Shown here one piece after another: positions 54,273 through 63,910 of a stretch of 64,000 bases of DNA. Positions within the stretch are counted from its first letter, which is position 1, and the number at the start of each line of letters is the position of its first letter. Source of the DNA: an uncultured Verrucomicrobiota bacterium (lineage in GTDB: Bacteria > Verrucomicrobiota > Verrucomicrobiia > Opitutales > Opitutaceae); contig CAIQAB010000002.1 in the NCBI GenBank assembly GCA_903869675.1, positions 124,001 to 188,000 of the forward strand, written 5' to 3'. A program made the position numbers and the translations under genes. The notes beneath the pieces were generated by a model. It did not search any database. It was not told the origin of the DNA and saw only the letters and a list, made by a program, of their open reading frames with translations.

Positions 54273-56663
54273 ATGCGCCCCCAAGTCCTCGCCGCCATGT
54301 TCTGCGCCTGTTCGCTGTCCAGCATCGCCGCTCCGGTTTCTCTCGTAGCCGAGCCATTCCCGCCCGGTCGGGTAAGCCTGCTCGCAGGCCCGTTTCTGGA
54401 AGCCCAGCAAACCAACGCCCGCTTCCTGCTCGAGGTGATTGAACCCGATCGCCTGCTGGCCGGCTTCCGTGCCCAAGCCGGCCTACCCGCCAAGGCCAGT
54501 CGCTACGGCGGTTGGGAGGCCCGCGGTATCAACGGGCACGGCCTCGGCCACTATCTATCCGCCCTCGCCTACCACTACGCCGCCAACGGCGACGCCCGCG
54601 CCCTTGATCGCGTTAACTACATCGTCGCCGAACTCGCCGCCTGCCAGGCAGCCAATGGCGACGGCTACGTGCTGCCGGTCGCCAAAAGTATCTACGAAGA
54701 CCTCCGCGCCGGCCGCATCCAGGCCGCCGGCTTTTCCCTCAACAATGAATGGGTGCCCAATTACACCCTGCACAAAGTCCTCGCCGGCCTGCGCGACGCC
54801 TACCGCGTCGCCGGCAATCACCAGGCTCTCGCGATCGAACGCCGCCTCGCCGATTACCTCGCCGGCGTCTACGCGAAACTCACCCCCGCCCAAGCCCAGG
54901 AAATCCTGAAGGCCGAGTTCGGAGGTCTCAACGAGGTCTTCGCCGACCTCTCCGTCGACACCGGCGACGAGCGCTACCTCACCCTCGCGCGCACCGTCTT
55001 CCACCACGACGCCATCCTCGGTCCGCTCGAACAGGGGCGCGACGAACTCGACGGCCGCCACGGCAATACCCAAGTGCCCAAAATCATCGGTCTCACCCGC
55101 CAGTATGAACTCACGGGGGAACCTAGCGCGCGCGTTGGCGTAGCCACCTTTTGGGATAGCGTCGTCCACCGGCGTTCCTTCGCCAACGGCGGTCACGGCG
55201 ACCACGAACACTTTTTCCCGCCCGTCCAGTTCCCCGAGAAACTCGGTCCGCAAAACACCGAGACCTGCAATACTTACAACATGATCAAGCTAGCCGGCTT
55301 GAAGTTCGCCTGGCTGCCCGATGCCACCGATATGGACTTCGTCGAGCGCGGCCTGCTCAACCACGTCCTCGCCAATCTCGGCCGCCAGCCGGGCGAATTT
55401 GGCTACTTTTTGCCGCTCGGAAACATCGCCTATAAAACCTTCTCAACCCCAAATGACTCGTGGTGGTGCTGCGTCGGCACCGGTATGGAAAACCCGGCCC
55501 GCTACGGCGAACAGGTGTATTTCCATGGCAACGAAACGCTGTGGGTTAATCTCTACATCGCCTCGCGACTGGACTGGCGGGAACGCGGTATCGTCCTGCG
55601 CCAGGAAACCGCCTTCCCCGAATCCGACACCGTGCGCTTCGTGATCGAGGCCGCCTCCCCCGCCCGTTTCACCCTGAAGCTTCGTCATCCCTTCTGGTGC
55701 GAGCGCCCCGTCGCCTCCATCAACGGAAAACCGATAGCCGTCGGCTCCACCCCGTCCTCGTATCTGGAACTGACCCGCGAATGGCGTGACGGCGACGTGC
55801 TCGATCTGCGCCTGCCCATGACGCTGCGCACCGAGCCCCTGCCTCATTCGGAGGACAAGATCGTCGCCTTGATGTATGGCCCGCTGCAACTCGCCGCCGT
55901 CGTCCCGTCCTCCCCGGATACACCCGACCCCGCCCGCCAGCGCTACGGCGACCACCTGAAGTCCCCCGGCCGCATTCCAGGCAACCCGCCGGTGTTGGTC
56001 GCAGCGGACGCCGCCGCCGCGCTGGCCGCGATTCAACCCGACCCCACCGGTCGTTTCGCATCCTTCCGCACCGCCGGCCTGATGCAACCCGCCGATCTTA
56101 CGCTCGTGCCGCTCCACCGTATCTACGAGGAACACTATGCCGCCTATTTCAGTCTCTACACCCCCGCATCCTGGACCGAACGCCAAAACGAAGTCCGCGC
56201 CGAGGAAGCCGCCCGCGCCGCGCTCGAAGCTGCCACCCTCGACCGAGTCGAACCCGGTTTTCAGCAATCCGAGGTCGAACACGGCTACGCCTCCGACCGC
56301 AGCGAGACCGGCGACTACAAAAACCGCAAGTGGCGCGACGCCCTGCCCGGCGGCTGGTTCTCCTACCGCCTGGGGGTGAGCCCGGATAAACCTGTTGCCC
56401 TCGTCACCACTCATTGGGGAGGTGACCGCGGCCGCGAATACGAACTCTGGATCGGCGACCACCGCATCCCGGTGCGTCTGTCGGCCGGCCCTCGCGACGC
56501 CTTCTTCGAAGCCGCCTACCGCCTACCCCCCGGACTCACTCAGGGTAAGTCCCACGTGACCGTCCGCCTCGCCGCTCCCGGCGCACGGGCCGGCACCTTC
56601 GGGCTGCGCATGGTCGCGAGCTCCGCAATCACCGAGGCCCAGTGGCGAGAAGGTCGGCGTTGA
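54273..56663 (+). CDS. GH127-family beta-L-arabinofuranosidase (DUF1680), secreted
   Basis: 796 residues with a short signal peptide (MRPQVLAAMFCACSLSSIAA). An (alpha/alpha)6 barrel is followed by beta domains. The zinc/cysteine site that defines the family is intact: E330 and C332 in TETCNTYN, and C399 and C400 in WWCCVGTGMEN, with the same E-x-C and CC spacing as in characterised beta-L-arabinofuranosidases, where one of the cysteines is the nucleophile. It should remove beta-L-arabinofuranose. It lies 12 bp after the GH35 gene. A longer C-terminal region (about 600-796) is present. Confidence 0.93.
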   Translation: MRPQVLAAMFCACSLSSIAAPVSLVAEPFPPGRVSLLAGPFLEAQQTNARFLLEVIEPDRLLAGFRAQAGLPAKASRYGGWEARGINGHGLGHYLSALAYHYAANGDARALDRVNYIVAELAACQAANGDGYVLPVAKSIYEDLRAGRIQAAGFSLNNEWVPNYTLHKVLAGLRDAYRVAGNHQALAIERRLADYLAGVYAKLTPAQAQEILKAEFGGLNEVFADLSVDTGDERYLTLARTVFHHDAILGPLEQGRDELDGRHGNTQVPKIIGLTRQYELTGEPSARVGVATFWDSVVHRRSFANGGHGDHEHFFPPVQFPEKLGPQNTETCNTYNMIKLAGLKFAWLPDATDMDFVERGLLNHVLANLGRQPGEFGYFLPLGNIAYKTFSTPNDSWWCCVGTGMENPARYGEQVYFHGNETLWVNLYIASRLDWRERGIVLRQETAFPESDTVRFVIEAASPARFTLKLRHPFWCERPVASINGKPIAVGSTPSSYLELTREWRDGDVLDLRLPMTLRTEPLPHSEDKIVALMYGPLQLAAVVPSSPDTPDPARQRYGDHLKSPGRIPGNPPVLVAADAAAALAAIQPDPTGRFASFRTAGLMQPADLTLVPLHRIYEEHYAAYFSLYTPASWTERQNEVRAEEAARAALEAATLDRVEPGFQQSEVEHGYASDRSETGDYKNRKWRDALPGGWFSYRLGVSPDKPVALVTTHWGGDRGREYELWIGDHRIPVRLSAGPRDAFFEAAYRLPPGLTQGKSHVTVRLAAPGARAGTFGLRMVASSAITEAQWREGRR

Positions 56664-56683
56664 AACACGCCTCCACGTTCGAA

Positions 56684-56696
56684 TCATACAGTAAGA
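56684..56696 (+). promoter_or_regulatory. Candidate operator, copy 1 (TCATACAGTAAGA)
   Basis: This AT-rich 13-mer lies in the 109-bp gap before the ABC transporter gene and recurs with one change before the PL11 gene (61870-61882). It could be a binding site of the AraC regulator. A 7-bp hairpin CGCCCCG/CGGGGCG at 56709-56726 follows it, without T run. Confidence 0.4.
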
Positions 56697-56772
56697 CCGC
56701 GATGGCGTCGCCCCGGACACGGGGCGGACGAAACCTGCTCGCAGTGTTACCTGCCCCTCCCGTTCCCGTCGT

Positions 56773-58518
56773 ATGAAACCCAGCCCCGCCCCGCTGCCCG
56801 CCAGTCTACCGCGTTTTCTCTGGTCCCAGCGTCGCGCCTTCCTCCCGGGTCTGAGTGTCGCTCTGCTGCGCATCGTCACCATCGCGCCACTCCCTGTCAT
56901 TTTTCAACGTATCCTCGACGTCCAGGTCCCTGCGAAGGATGTGCGCGGCATCCTGCTTTTATCCGCCACCACCATCGGCCTGCTCGTCCTCCACCAGATC
57001 GCCAGCGTGCGCGGCGCTTCCTTGCTCGGCACGGCGGTCTCGCGCGTCGTGCTGGAACTGCGCGCCCGCATTTTCCACAAGGTCCAGTTTCTGAGCTTCG
57101 GTTACCTCGACCGCCAGCAAACCGGCCGCCTGCTGTCCAAATACGCCTTCGATACCCAAAAAGTCGAAGGCGTGCTGATGCCAGTGCTCAATGGCTTCAT
57201 CCCCGATACGGTCTACAGCCTGCTCACCTTTGGCGTGCTCGTCGCGCTAAACTGGCCCCTTGCCCTCGTCGTGGTGCTGATGCTGCCGGTGTTCGCCTTT
57301 ATGCGCGCCCGCTATTTCGCCCGTTTCCGGGCCAAGAACGAGGCCAACCGCCTCGCCCAGGAAGACCTCACCGGATCCGCCAGCGAGTTGTTCACCGCGC
57401 TGAAACTCGTCCGCGTTTACGGCGAGGAAGCCCGGGCGGCGGACACCCTCGCGGCGGGCAACGACGCCGTCGCCCGCTCGCGCGTTGAGTTGATCGCCGT
57501 ATCCTCCAGTTTCGGCGCCTTCAGCTTCGCCGCGATCAAAGTCCTCTCGCTCATCGTGGTGGCCGGCGGCGCCCTGCTCGCCATCCACGGGCAGGTCAGC
57601 ATCGGCGCGGTCATCGCCTTCGTCGCCGGGGTGCCCATCCTCGTGAATCCGATCCAGATGTTCGCGAGCGTGAGCGAACAGTATTTCACCGCCGAGGCCG
57701 GCTACCGCAGCGTGAACGAGTTGCTCGACGCCCCTTACGTGGAGGAGTGGCACGGCACCCTCCGGCCCGAACCGCTGCGCGGTCGCATCAGCTTCGACCG
57801 TGTGCAGTTCACCTACCCCGATAATGAACGGGGCGCGATCAACGATCTAAGCCTCGACCTCGCCCCCGGGGAGAAGATCGCGTTCGTCGGCCCTTCCGGC
57901 GCAGGGAAGAGCACCCTCGCCAACCTCTTGCTCGGCCTTCACCGCCCCCAATCCGGGGAGATTCGCATCGACGGCGTGTCCCAAGCCGACCTCGACCTGC
58001 GCTGGTTCCGCCGCCGCACCGCCCTCGTCATGCAGGAGAGCCCCCTGCTGTCCGGCACCGTGGCCGACAACCTGCGCTTCGCCCGCACCGATGCGACTAA
58101 CGAAGAGGTCCGCGCCGCCGCCCGCCTCGCCCACGCCGAGGAGTTTATCCTCCAACTTCCCCAGGGCTACGCCACCCGGATCGGGGAGCGAGGCGCCCTG
58201 CTTTCCGGCGGCCAGCGCCAGCGCATTGCCATCGCCCGCGCCCTCTTGCGCGATCCCGCCGTGCTCATCCTCGATGAGCCTACCTCGGCCCTCGATTACG
58301 AAAGCGAACGATTGATCCAGCAGGCCTTGGACAACCTCGCCCGCGGTCGCACCGTGATCACGATCGCGCACCGCCTGAGCACCATCCGCCACGCCGACCG
58401 CATCATCGTGCTGAACGAGGGCCGCATCGTCGAAGAGGGCACCTTTGCCCGGCTCTCCGCGGCCGGCGGCTATTTTGCCCGACTCCTCGCCTCCGGAGAA
58501 ACCGGCCTCACCGGCTAA
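56773..58518 (+). CDS. ABC exporter-type transporter (fused permease-ATPase)
   Basis: 581 residues: a six-helix ABC exporter membrane domain (about 15-310) joined to a nucleotide-binding domain with GPSGAGKST (Walker A), LSGGQRQRIAIARALL (signature) and VLILDEPTSALD (Walker B). It resembles MsbA-type homodimeric exporters, not sugar importers. It is the only transporter gene of the locus, between GH127 and the second GH35, 109 bp and 23 bp away. Whether it serves sugar metabolism or is merely carried along is not clear. No signal for substrate is visible. Confidence 0.94.
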   Translation: MKPSPAPLPASLPRFLWSQRRAFLPGLSVALLRIVTIAPLPVIFQRILDVQVPAKDVRGILLLSATTIGLLVLHQIASVRGASLLGTAVSRVVLELRARIFHKVQFLSFGYLDRQQTGRLLSKYAFDTQKVEGVLMPVLNGFIPDTVYSLLTFGVLVALNWPLALVVVLMLPVFAFMRARYFARFRAKNEANRLAQEDLTGSASELFTALKLVRVYGEEARAADTLAAGNDAVARSRVELIAVSSSFGAFSFAAIKVLSLIVVAGGALLAIHGQVSIGAVIAFVAGVPILVNPIQMFASVSEQYFTAEAGYRSVNELLDAPYVEEWHGTLRPEPLRGRISFDRVQFTYPDNERGAINDLSLDLAPGEKIAFVGPSGAGKSTLANLLLGLHRPQSGEIRIDGVSQADLDLRWFRRRTALVMQESPLLSGTVADNLRFARTDATNEEVRAAARLAHAEEFILQLPQGYATRIGERGALLSGGQRQRIAIARALLRDPAVLILDEPTSALDYESERLIQQALDNLARGRTVITIAHRLSTIRHADRIIVLNEGRIVEEGTFARLSAAGGYFARLLASGETGLTG

Positions 58519-58541
58519 ACTCCCCGCGCACGCTCCCTGCC

Positions 58542-60842
58542 ATGCCCAGCCTCGTCATCCCGTTTGCTCCGGCCGCACCCGCCGAAACCTACAGACTCGG
58601 CACAGCCCGTGATCCCGCCGGCATCACCATCGGCGTCGACTCACGCAGTCTTCTGCTCGACGGTGCGCGCTGGATGCCGGTGATGGGCGAGTTCCACTAC
58701 ACCCGCTTCCCCGCCGCCGGTTGGCGCGAGGAGTTGCTCAAGATGAAGGCCGGCGGGATCGAGGCCGTAGCCACCTACGTGTTCTGGATCCACCACGAGG
58801 AGGTCGAGGACACCCGCGAGTGGTCCGGCGAACGCGATCTGCGCCGCTTCGTCACCATCGCCGGGGCAATCGGCCTGCGCGTCGTCGTGCGTCTCGGTCC
58901 CTGGTGCCACGGCGAGGTGCGCCACGGTGGCCTGCCGGACTGGGTCGTCGAACGCTTCGGCGACCGCGCCCGCACCGACGACGAAGCCTACCTCGCCGTC
59001 GTGCGCCGGCATTTTACCGCCATTTCCACGCAGCTCGACGGTCTGCTCTGGAAACAGGGCGGCCCCGTGGCCGCCTTCCAGATAGAGAACGAATACAGCG
59101 GCCCCGCCGAGCACCTGCTCACCCTAAAAAAACTCGCCCACGAGGTCGGCCTCGATGCCCCGCTCTACACCCGCACCGGCTGGCCCGATCTCGCCACACC
59201 CATGCCCTTCGGCGAACTCCTCCCGCTCTATGGCGCCTACCCCGAGGGTTTCTGGGACCGCGACCTCGCCCCCATGCCCGGCTTCTACCCCGCGGGCTTC
59301 CGTTTCTCTCCCCTTCGCACCGACGCCGCCATCGCCACCGATCTGCTCGGCGAACGCGCGGCCGCCGATGCCCCCGACACCGCCCGCTACCCCTTCCTAA
59401 CCTGCGAACTCGGCGGCGGCATGATGAGCAGTTACCATCGACGCCTCCACATCTACCCGCGCGATATCGAGTCGGTCGTGCTCACCAAACTCGGCTCGGG
59501 CGGGAATCTGCCCGGCTATTACATGTATCACGGCGGCATCAATCCGAGCGGCCGCACCTCCCTGCAGGAATCTCAAGCCACCCGCTACTGGAACGATCTG
59601 CCGGAAAAAAATTACGACTTCCAGGCCCCGCTCGGCGCAGCCGGCCAGCTCCGCCCGCACTATCACCTTTTACGCCGCCTGCATCTTTTCGTGCGCGACT
59701 TTGGATCGCTCCTCGCCGGCCTGCCCGCGTATTTCCCAGCCGAACGCCCGGCGTCACGCGACGATACCTCGACCCTGCGCTGGGCCGCACGCTCGGACGG
59801 TCGCAGTGGCTTCGTTTTTATCAACAACTACGAGCGCCTCCGTCCTTTGCCCGCAAAGCCCGACGTCCGCTTCCTGCTTCATCTGCCCGACGAATCCCGG
59901 ACCGAGTTCCCCACCACGCCCGTCACCTTCCCCGCCGACTCCACCTGCGTCTGGCCCTTCGGGCTTGAACTCACCCCCGGCGTCCGCCTCGACCACGCCA
60001 CCGCCCGGCTTCTGTGCCGGATCGAGGAAGGCCCGATCCATACGATTTTCTTCGCCGCCACTCCCGGCGTGGCCTCCGAATTTGCCTTCAACGGCGAACC
60101 CCCGCGTATCCTCGCTACCGGCCGAAACGTGGCCCTCCGGCTCTTATCCGCCAATGGCAACGAGGTTCGCGTAGTTTTACTCGACGACGCCGACAGTCTC
60201 GCGCTCTGGAAAGACACCTGGCGCGGCCACGAACGCGTATTCCTCACTCGCGCCGGTTTGATCGTCGACGGCGATGCGCTGCGGCTCACCGCCCCAAATC
60301 CCGCCGATCTCGCGCTGGCCGTATTTCCGCCGCTTGATTCCGCCGCCGCCCAAGACGGGATTTTCCAAATCCTTGCCCCTCCCGCGAGCGCCTCGGCTCC
60401 GGACACATGCCGCGAACTCGCGATCACCTCCCTCCGTCCCGCCGGCCCCGCCCGCGAGATTCCCCTTGGCTGGACCACGCCGGCCGTGGCGGTGGCACCG
60501 ACCGACGCTGATTTCACCGCCGCCGCCAGTTGGCGCATTGAACTGCCGCTCGGCCTCGATCCCGACGCCACTCCGCTTCTGCGCATCACCTATATCGGCG
60601 ACGTGCTGCGTGTCCGACTAGACGATCAGCTCGTATTGGATGATTTTTTCAACGGTGACGCCGTTGAGCTCAACCTCACCCGCCACGCCACAGCTCTGGC
60701 CTCCGGCGCCGCATTGACCGTCGAGATTCTGCCTCTCCGGACCGATTCGCCTATCCTTCTCCCGCTGGCGACCAGGCCGACCACCACCACCGCCACGCTG
60801 CAGTCCGCGTCGCTTGAGCCCCGGCTAGTTTGCACCTATTGA
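58542..60842 (+). CDS. GH35 beta-galactosidase, predicted cytoplasmic
   Basis: 766 residues without a signal peptide, unlike the GH35 at 51897. The barrel has MGEFHYTRFPAAGWREEL, VATYVFWIHHEE, RLGPWCHGEVRHGGLPDWV, the acid/base E184 in IENEYSG and the nucleophile E289 in LTCELGGGMM. Long beta-rich domains follow (about 390-766). Being intracellular, it would act on imported galactosides, whereas the first GH35 acts outside the cytoplasm. It is 23 bp after the ABC transporter gene. Confidence 0.92.
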   Translation: MPSLVIPFAPAAPAETYRLGTARDPAGITIGVDSRSLLLDGARWMPVMGEFHYTRFPAAGWREELLKMKAGGIEAVATYVFWIHHEEVEDTREWSGERDLRRFVTIAGAIGLRVVVRLGPWCHGEVRHGGLPDWVVERFGDRARTDDEAYLAVVRRHFTAISTQLDGLLWKQGGPVAAFQIENEYSGPAEHLLTLKKLAHEVGLDAPLYTRTGWPDLATPMPFGELLPLYGAYPEGFWDRDLAPMPGFYPAGFRFSPLRTDAAIATDLLGERAAADAPDTARYPFLTCELGGGMMSSYHRRLHIYPRDIESVVLTKLGSGGNLPGYYMYHGGINPSGRTSLQESQATRYWNDLPEKNYDFQAPLGAAGQLRPHYHLLRRLHLFVRDFGSLLAGLPAYFPAERPASRDDTSTLRWAARSDGRSGFVFINNYERLRPLPAKPDVRFLLHLPDESRTEFPTTPVTFPADSTCVWPFGLELTPGVRLDHATARLLCRIEEGPIHTIFFAATPGVASEFAFNGEPPRILATGRNVALRLLSANGNEVRVVLLDDADSLALWKDTWRGHERVFLTRAGLIVDGDALRLTAPNPADLALAVFPPLDSAAAQDGIFQILAPPASASAPDTCRELAITSLRPAGPAREIPLGWTTPAVAVAPTDADFTAAASWRIELPLGLDPDATPLLRITYIGDVLRVRLDDQLVLDDFFNGDAVELNLTRHATALASGAALTVEILPLRTDSPILLPLATRPTTTTATLQSASLEPRLVCTY

Positions 60843-60870
60843 GGCGAGACCTGTCTACATCCTCAACCCC

Positions 60871-61845
60871 ATGAAAACGCCCTGGCGCCTCCTCGCCACC
60901 AGTCTGGCATTCGCGTTTTTAGTGCCTGCCAGCTTGGCCGCGTCCGCCGAGCCACCCGGGCGCCGCGCCCTGCGCATCCACGACCCCTCCACCATCGTGG
61001 CCTCCGAGGGCGCCTTCTGGGTCTTTGGCACCGGCAAACGCATTCTCTCCGCCAAGTCCACCGACCTGCTCGCATGGACTCGCCTTGACCCCGCCTTGCC
61101 AGAAGCCCCGGCTTGGGCCGCCACCATCGCACCGGGTAACAAAGGCGCGCACTACTGGGCCCCTGACGTCATCAAAATCGGCGAACGCTACCACCTGTAT
61201 TACTCGGTTTCGGAATTCGGGAAAAACACTTCCGCCATCGGTCTCGCCACCTCCCGCTCTCTCGATCCCTCCGAACCCAGCCACCACTGGGAAGACCGTG
61301 GCATCGTGATCCGCTCCGTCGCGGGCGATGATTTCAACGCCATCGATCCCTCCGTGCTCCTCGATACCGACGGCCGGATCTGGATGGCCTACGGCTCCTT
61401 CTGGCGCGGCCTCTTCCTGGTCGAACTCGACCCCGCCACCGGCCTGCGCCTCGTCCCCGACTCCCCCCCACACCACCTCGCCGAAGCCGACGAGATCGAG
61501 GCGCCCACCCTGATCCGCCACGGAGACTACCACTATCTGTTTTTCAATGTCGGGCTCTGTTGCCGCGGGAAAGCCAGCACCTACCGCATCCTCGCCGGCC
61601 GCAGTCGCTCCGTAACCGGGCCCTACCTCGACGACCGCGGGCGGGACCTGCGCCAGGGCGGGGGTCGCGCTTTCCTGGATAGGTCGGGCGACTTCATCGG
61701 TCCTGGCCACGCCACGATCCTCAATGAAAACGGCCGCGAATGGGTCGCTGTGCATTTCTACGACGGTTCCCGTGACGGCCAGCCCAGCCTAGCCCTTCGC
61801 CCCCTCGTCTGGACCAAGGACGGCTGGCCCCGTGTCACAGACTGA
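60871..61845 (+). CDS. GH43 arabinan endo-1,5-alpha-L-arabinosidase type, secreted
   Basis: 324 residues with a signal peptide (MKTPWRLLATSLAFAFLVPASLAA). The catalytic triad is D38 in IHDPSTIV, D159 in NAIDPSVLL and E210 in EIEAPTLI. The WAPDVIKIGERYHLYYSVS and GPGHATILNENG motifs are those of endo-arabinanases (arabinan endo-1,5-alpha-L-arabinosidase type). It would cut the alpha-1,5 arabinan backbone into pieces for the GH43 and GH51 exo-enzymes. It stands 28 bp after the second GH35 gene. Confidence 0.93.
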   Translation: MKTPWRLLATSLAFAFLVPASLAASAEPPGRRALRIHDPSTIVASEGAFWVFGTGKRILSAKSTDLLAWTRLDPALPEAPAWAATIAPGNKGAHYWAPDVIKIGERYHLYYSVSEFGKNTSAIGLATSRSLDPSEPSHHWEDRGIVIRSVAGDDFNAIDPSVLLDTDGRIWMAYGSFWRGLFLVELDPATGLRLVPDSPPHHLAEADEIEAPTLIRHGDYHYLFFNVGLCCRGKASTYRILAGRSRSVTGPYLDDRGRDLRQGGGRAFLDRSGDFIGPGHATILNENGREWVAVHFYDGSRDGQPSLALRPLVWTKDGWPRVTD

Positions 61846-61869
61846 TTCCATTCGGCCATTACTCCGGAT

Positions 61870-61882
61870 TCATACAGTCAGA
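61870..61882 (+). promoter_or_regulatory. Candidate operator, copy 2 (TCATACAGTCAGA)
   Basis: The 90-bp gap before the PL11 gene contains this 13-mer, differing at one position from the copy at 56684-56696. Both lie 50-90 bp upstream of an internal gene of the locus, where a second promoter could sit. Confidence 0.4.
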
Positions 61883-61935
61883 AGAAGGAAACCATCGCAC
61901 CCGCCCCACGTCGGAAAGACATTACACCCTACCCC

Positions 61936-63906
61936 ATGAAAACCCCCGCCTTGTTTGCCTTGGCCGTCTTGTTCGCCGCTCCGGCCTTATCCGCAGCCCC
62001 CGCCCCGCAAGTCGAGGCCCTATCCCGCGGCCTTACCGGCCTGCAGCAGGCCGACGGCAAGGTCTTCCTCTCGTGGCGCCTTCTCGCCAACGACCCCGCC
62101 GACGTCGCCTTTAACGTCTACCGCACCACCGAACCCGCCGGTGCCGCCCCCATTGATTTCGGTGCCTTCGCCTCCACCCCCGACACCCCGCCTGGCACCG
62201 TCCGCCTGAACTCCGCCCCCATCGCCGACGTGACTTGGCTCGTCGACTCCGCACCGACCCTCCGCTACACCACGACCTACTTCGTTCGCGCCGTGATCGC
62301 CGGCGTCGAGCAGACCTCCTCCCGCCCCCTCGCCTTCGCCGCCGGCGCGGAACCTCGCGCCTACCACTCCATCGCGATGAGAAACCCGGAAGGCTACCAA
62401 CCCTCCGAAGGCTCCGCCGCCGACCTCGACGGCGACGGCGACTACGAGTTAATCGTGAAGCAGGAAGGCCGCGCCTACGACAACTCGAAGGGCGGCATCT
62501 CCGATCCGCCCATCCTCCAGGCCTACAAACTCGACGGCACCCTGCTCTGGCAGATCAACCTCGGGAAAAACATCCGCGCGGGAGCTCATTACACCCAGTT
62601 TATCGTATATGATTTCGACGGCGACGGACGCGCCGAACTGGCCTGCAAAACCGCCGATGGCACCGTTGATGGCCAGGGCAAAGTCATCGGCGACGCCTCC
62701 GCCAACTACGTCAATGCCAACGGCCACATCCTCGCCGGCCCCGAGTTCCTCACCGTCTTCAACGGTCTTACCGGCGCCGCCCTCGACACCGTTCCCTACG
62801 AGCCCGCCCGCCACCCGACCAACCCTCTCGCCCCCACCCGCGAGGAACTCAAGGCCGTCTGGGGCGACGGCAATGGCAACCGCTCCGATCGCTATGTCGC
62901 GGGCGTAGCCTACCTCGACGGCATCCACCCCAGCCTGATCATGTGCCGCGGTTACTACACCCGCAGCTGCCTCGTCGCCTACGACCTGCGCGGAGGCAAA
63001 CTCGTCAAACGCTGGCTCTTTGATAGCTCCGCCGGCCCCGAGTCCAACCGTGCCTATGCCGGCCAAGGCAACCACCAGCTCTCCATCGCCGACGTGGATG
63101 GCGACGGGCGCGACGAGATCGTCTACGGCGCCATGGTGATCGACGACAATGGCACCGGGCTCTACTCGACCGGCTGGGGCCACGGCGACGCCCTCCATGT
63201 CTCCGACCTGACCCCCGCCAACCCCGGCCTCGAAATCGTCGATATTCAGGAACGCTTCGATAAACAAGGGTTGTCGATGCGCGACGCCGCCACCGGTCGA
63301 CCCATCTTCACCATACCCTCTGTAAAAGCCGATGAATCCGGCGGCGACAAGGGCGAGGGCCCTGGCCGCGGCGTCGCCTTCAATATCGATCCCCGTTTCC
63401 CTGGTAGCGAATGCTGGGCCGCCGGCTCCGGCATGACCAAGATGTTCACCGCAGACGGCAAAGTAATCTGCGATCGCCCCCGCGGCACCCCCGTGAATTT
63501 CGCCGTCTGGTGGGACGGCGACCTCCTGCGCGAGCTGCTCGACCAAAACTTCATCGGAAAATGGAACTGGGAAACCCAGACCACCGACCGCGTCCTGACC
63601 GCCCACGAATGCATTTCAAGCAACGGCACCAAGGCTACGCCCTTCCTGTCCGCCGACCTTTGGGGCGACTGGCGCGAAGAAGTAATCTGGCGCACCCGCG
63701 ACGGTTCCGCCCTGCACATCTACACCAGCCCCATCCCGACCAAATACCGCATGGTCACCCTCATGCAGGATCCGCAATACCGCTGTGCGATCGCTTGGCA
63801 GAACGTCGCCTACAATCAGCCCCCGCATCCATCATTCGCCCTCGATCCCGCCCTGCCCCTCCCCGTCCGTCGCACCGTGGCCGTCCTGCCCCGCCCCGCC
63901 CGCTAA
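61936..63906 (+). CDS. PL11 rhamnogalacturonan lyase, secreted
   Basis: 656 residues with a signal peptide (MKTPALFALAVLFAAPALSA). A fibronectin-like start (EALSRGLTGLQQADGKVFLS) is followed by an eight-bladed propeller with several DxDGDG calcium sites (DLDGDGDYELIVKQEG, DFDGDGRAELACKTADGT, DVDGDGRDEIVYGAM). The LGKNIRAGAHYTQF and NLTPANPG-like segments are typical of family PL11 rhamnogalacturonan lyases. It cleaves the alternating rhamnose-galacturonic acid backbone of RG-I by beta-elimination. This gene makes RG-I the best guess for the target of the whole locus. Endo or exo action cannot be told. Confidence 0.95.
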   Translation: MKTPALFALAVLFAAPALSAAPAPQVEALSRGLTGLQQADGKVFLSWRLLANDPADVAFNVYRTTEPAGAAPIDFGAFASTPDTPPGTVRLNSAPIADVTWLVDSAPTLRYTTTYFVRAVIAGVEQTSSRPLAFAAGAEPRAYHSIAMRNPEGYQPSEGSAADLDGDGDYELIVKQEGRAYDNSKGGISDPPILQAYKLDGTLLWQINLGKNIRAGAHYTQFIVYDFDGDGRAELACKTADGTVDGQGKVIGDASANYVNANGHILAGPEFLTVFNGLTGAALDTVPYEPARHPTNPLAPTREELKAVWGDGNGNRSDRYVAGVAYLDGIHPSLIMCRGYYTRSCLVAYDLRGGKLVKRWLFDSSAGPESNRAYAGQGNHQLSIADVDGDGRDEIVYGAMVIDDNGTGLYSTGWGHGDALHVSDLTPANPGLEIVDIQERFDKQGLSMRDAATGRPIFTIPSVKADESGGDKGEGPGRGVAFNIDPRFPGSECWAAGSGMTKMFTADGKVICDRPRGTPVNFAVWWDGDLLRELLDQNFIGKWNWETQTTDRVLTAHECISSNGTKATPFLSADLWGDWREEVIWRTRDGSALHIYTSPIPTKYRMVTLMQDPQYRCAIAWQNVAYNQPPHPSFALDPALPLPVRRTVAVLPRPAR

Positions 63907-63910
63907 GGTT

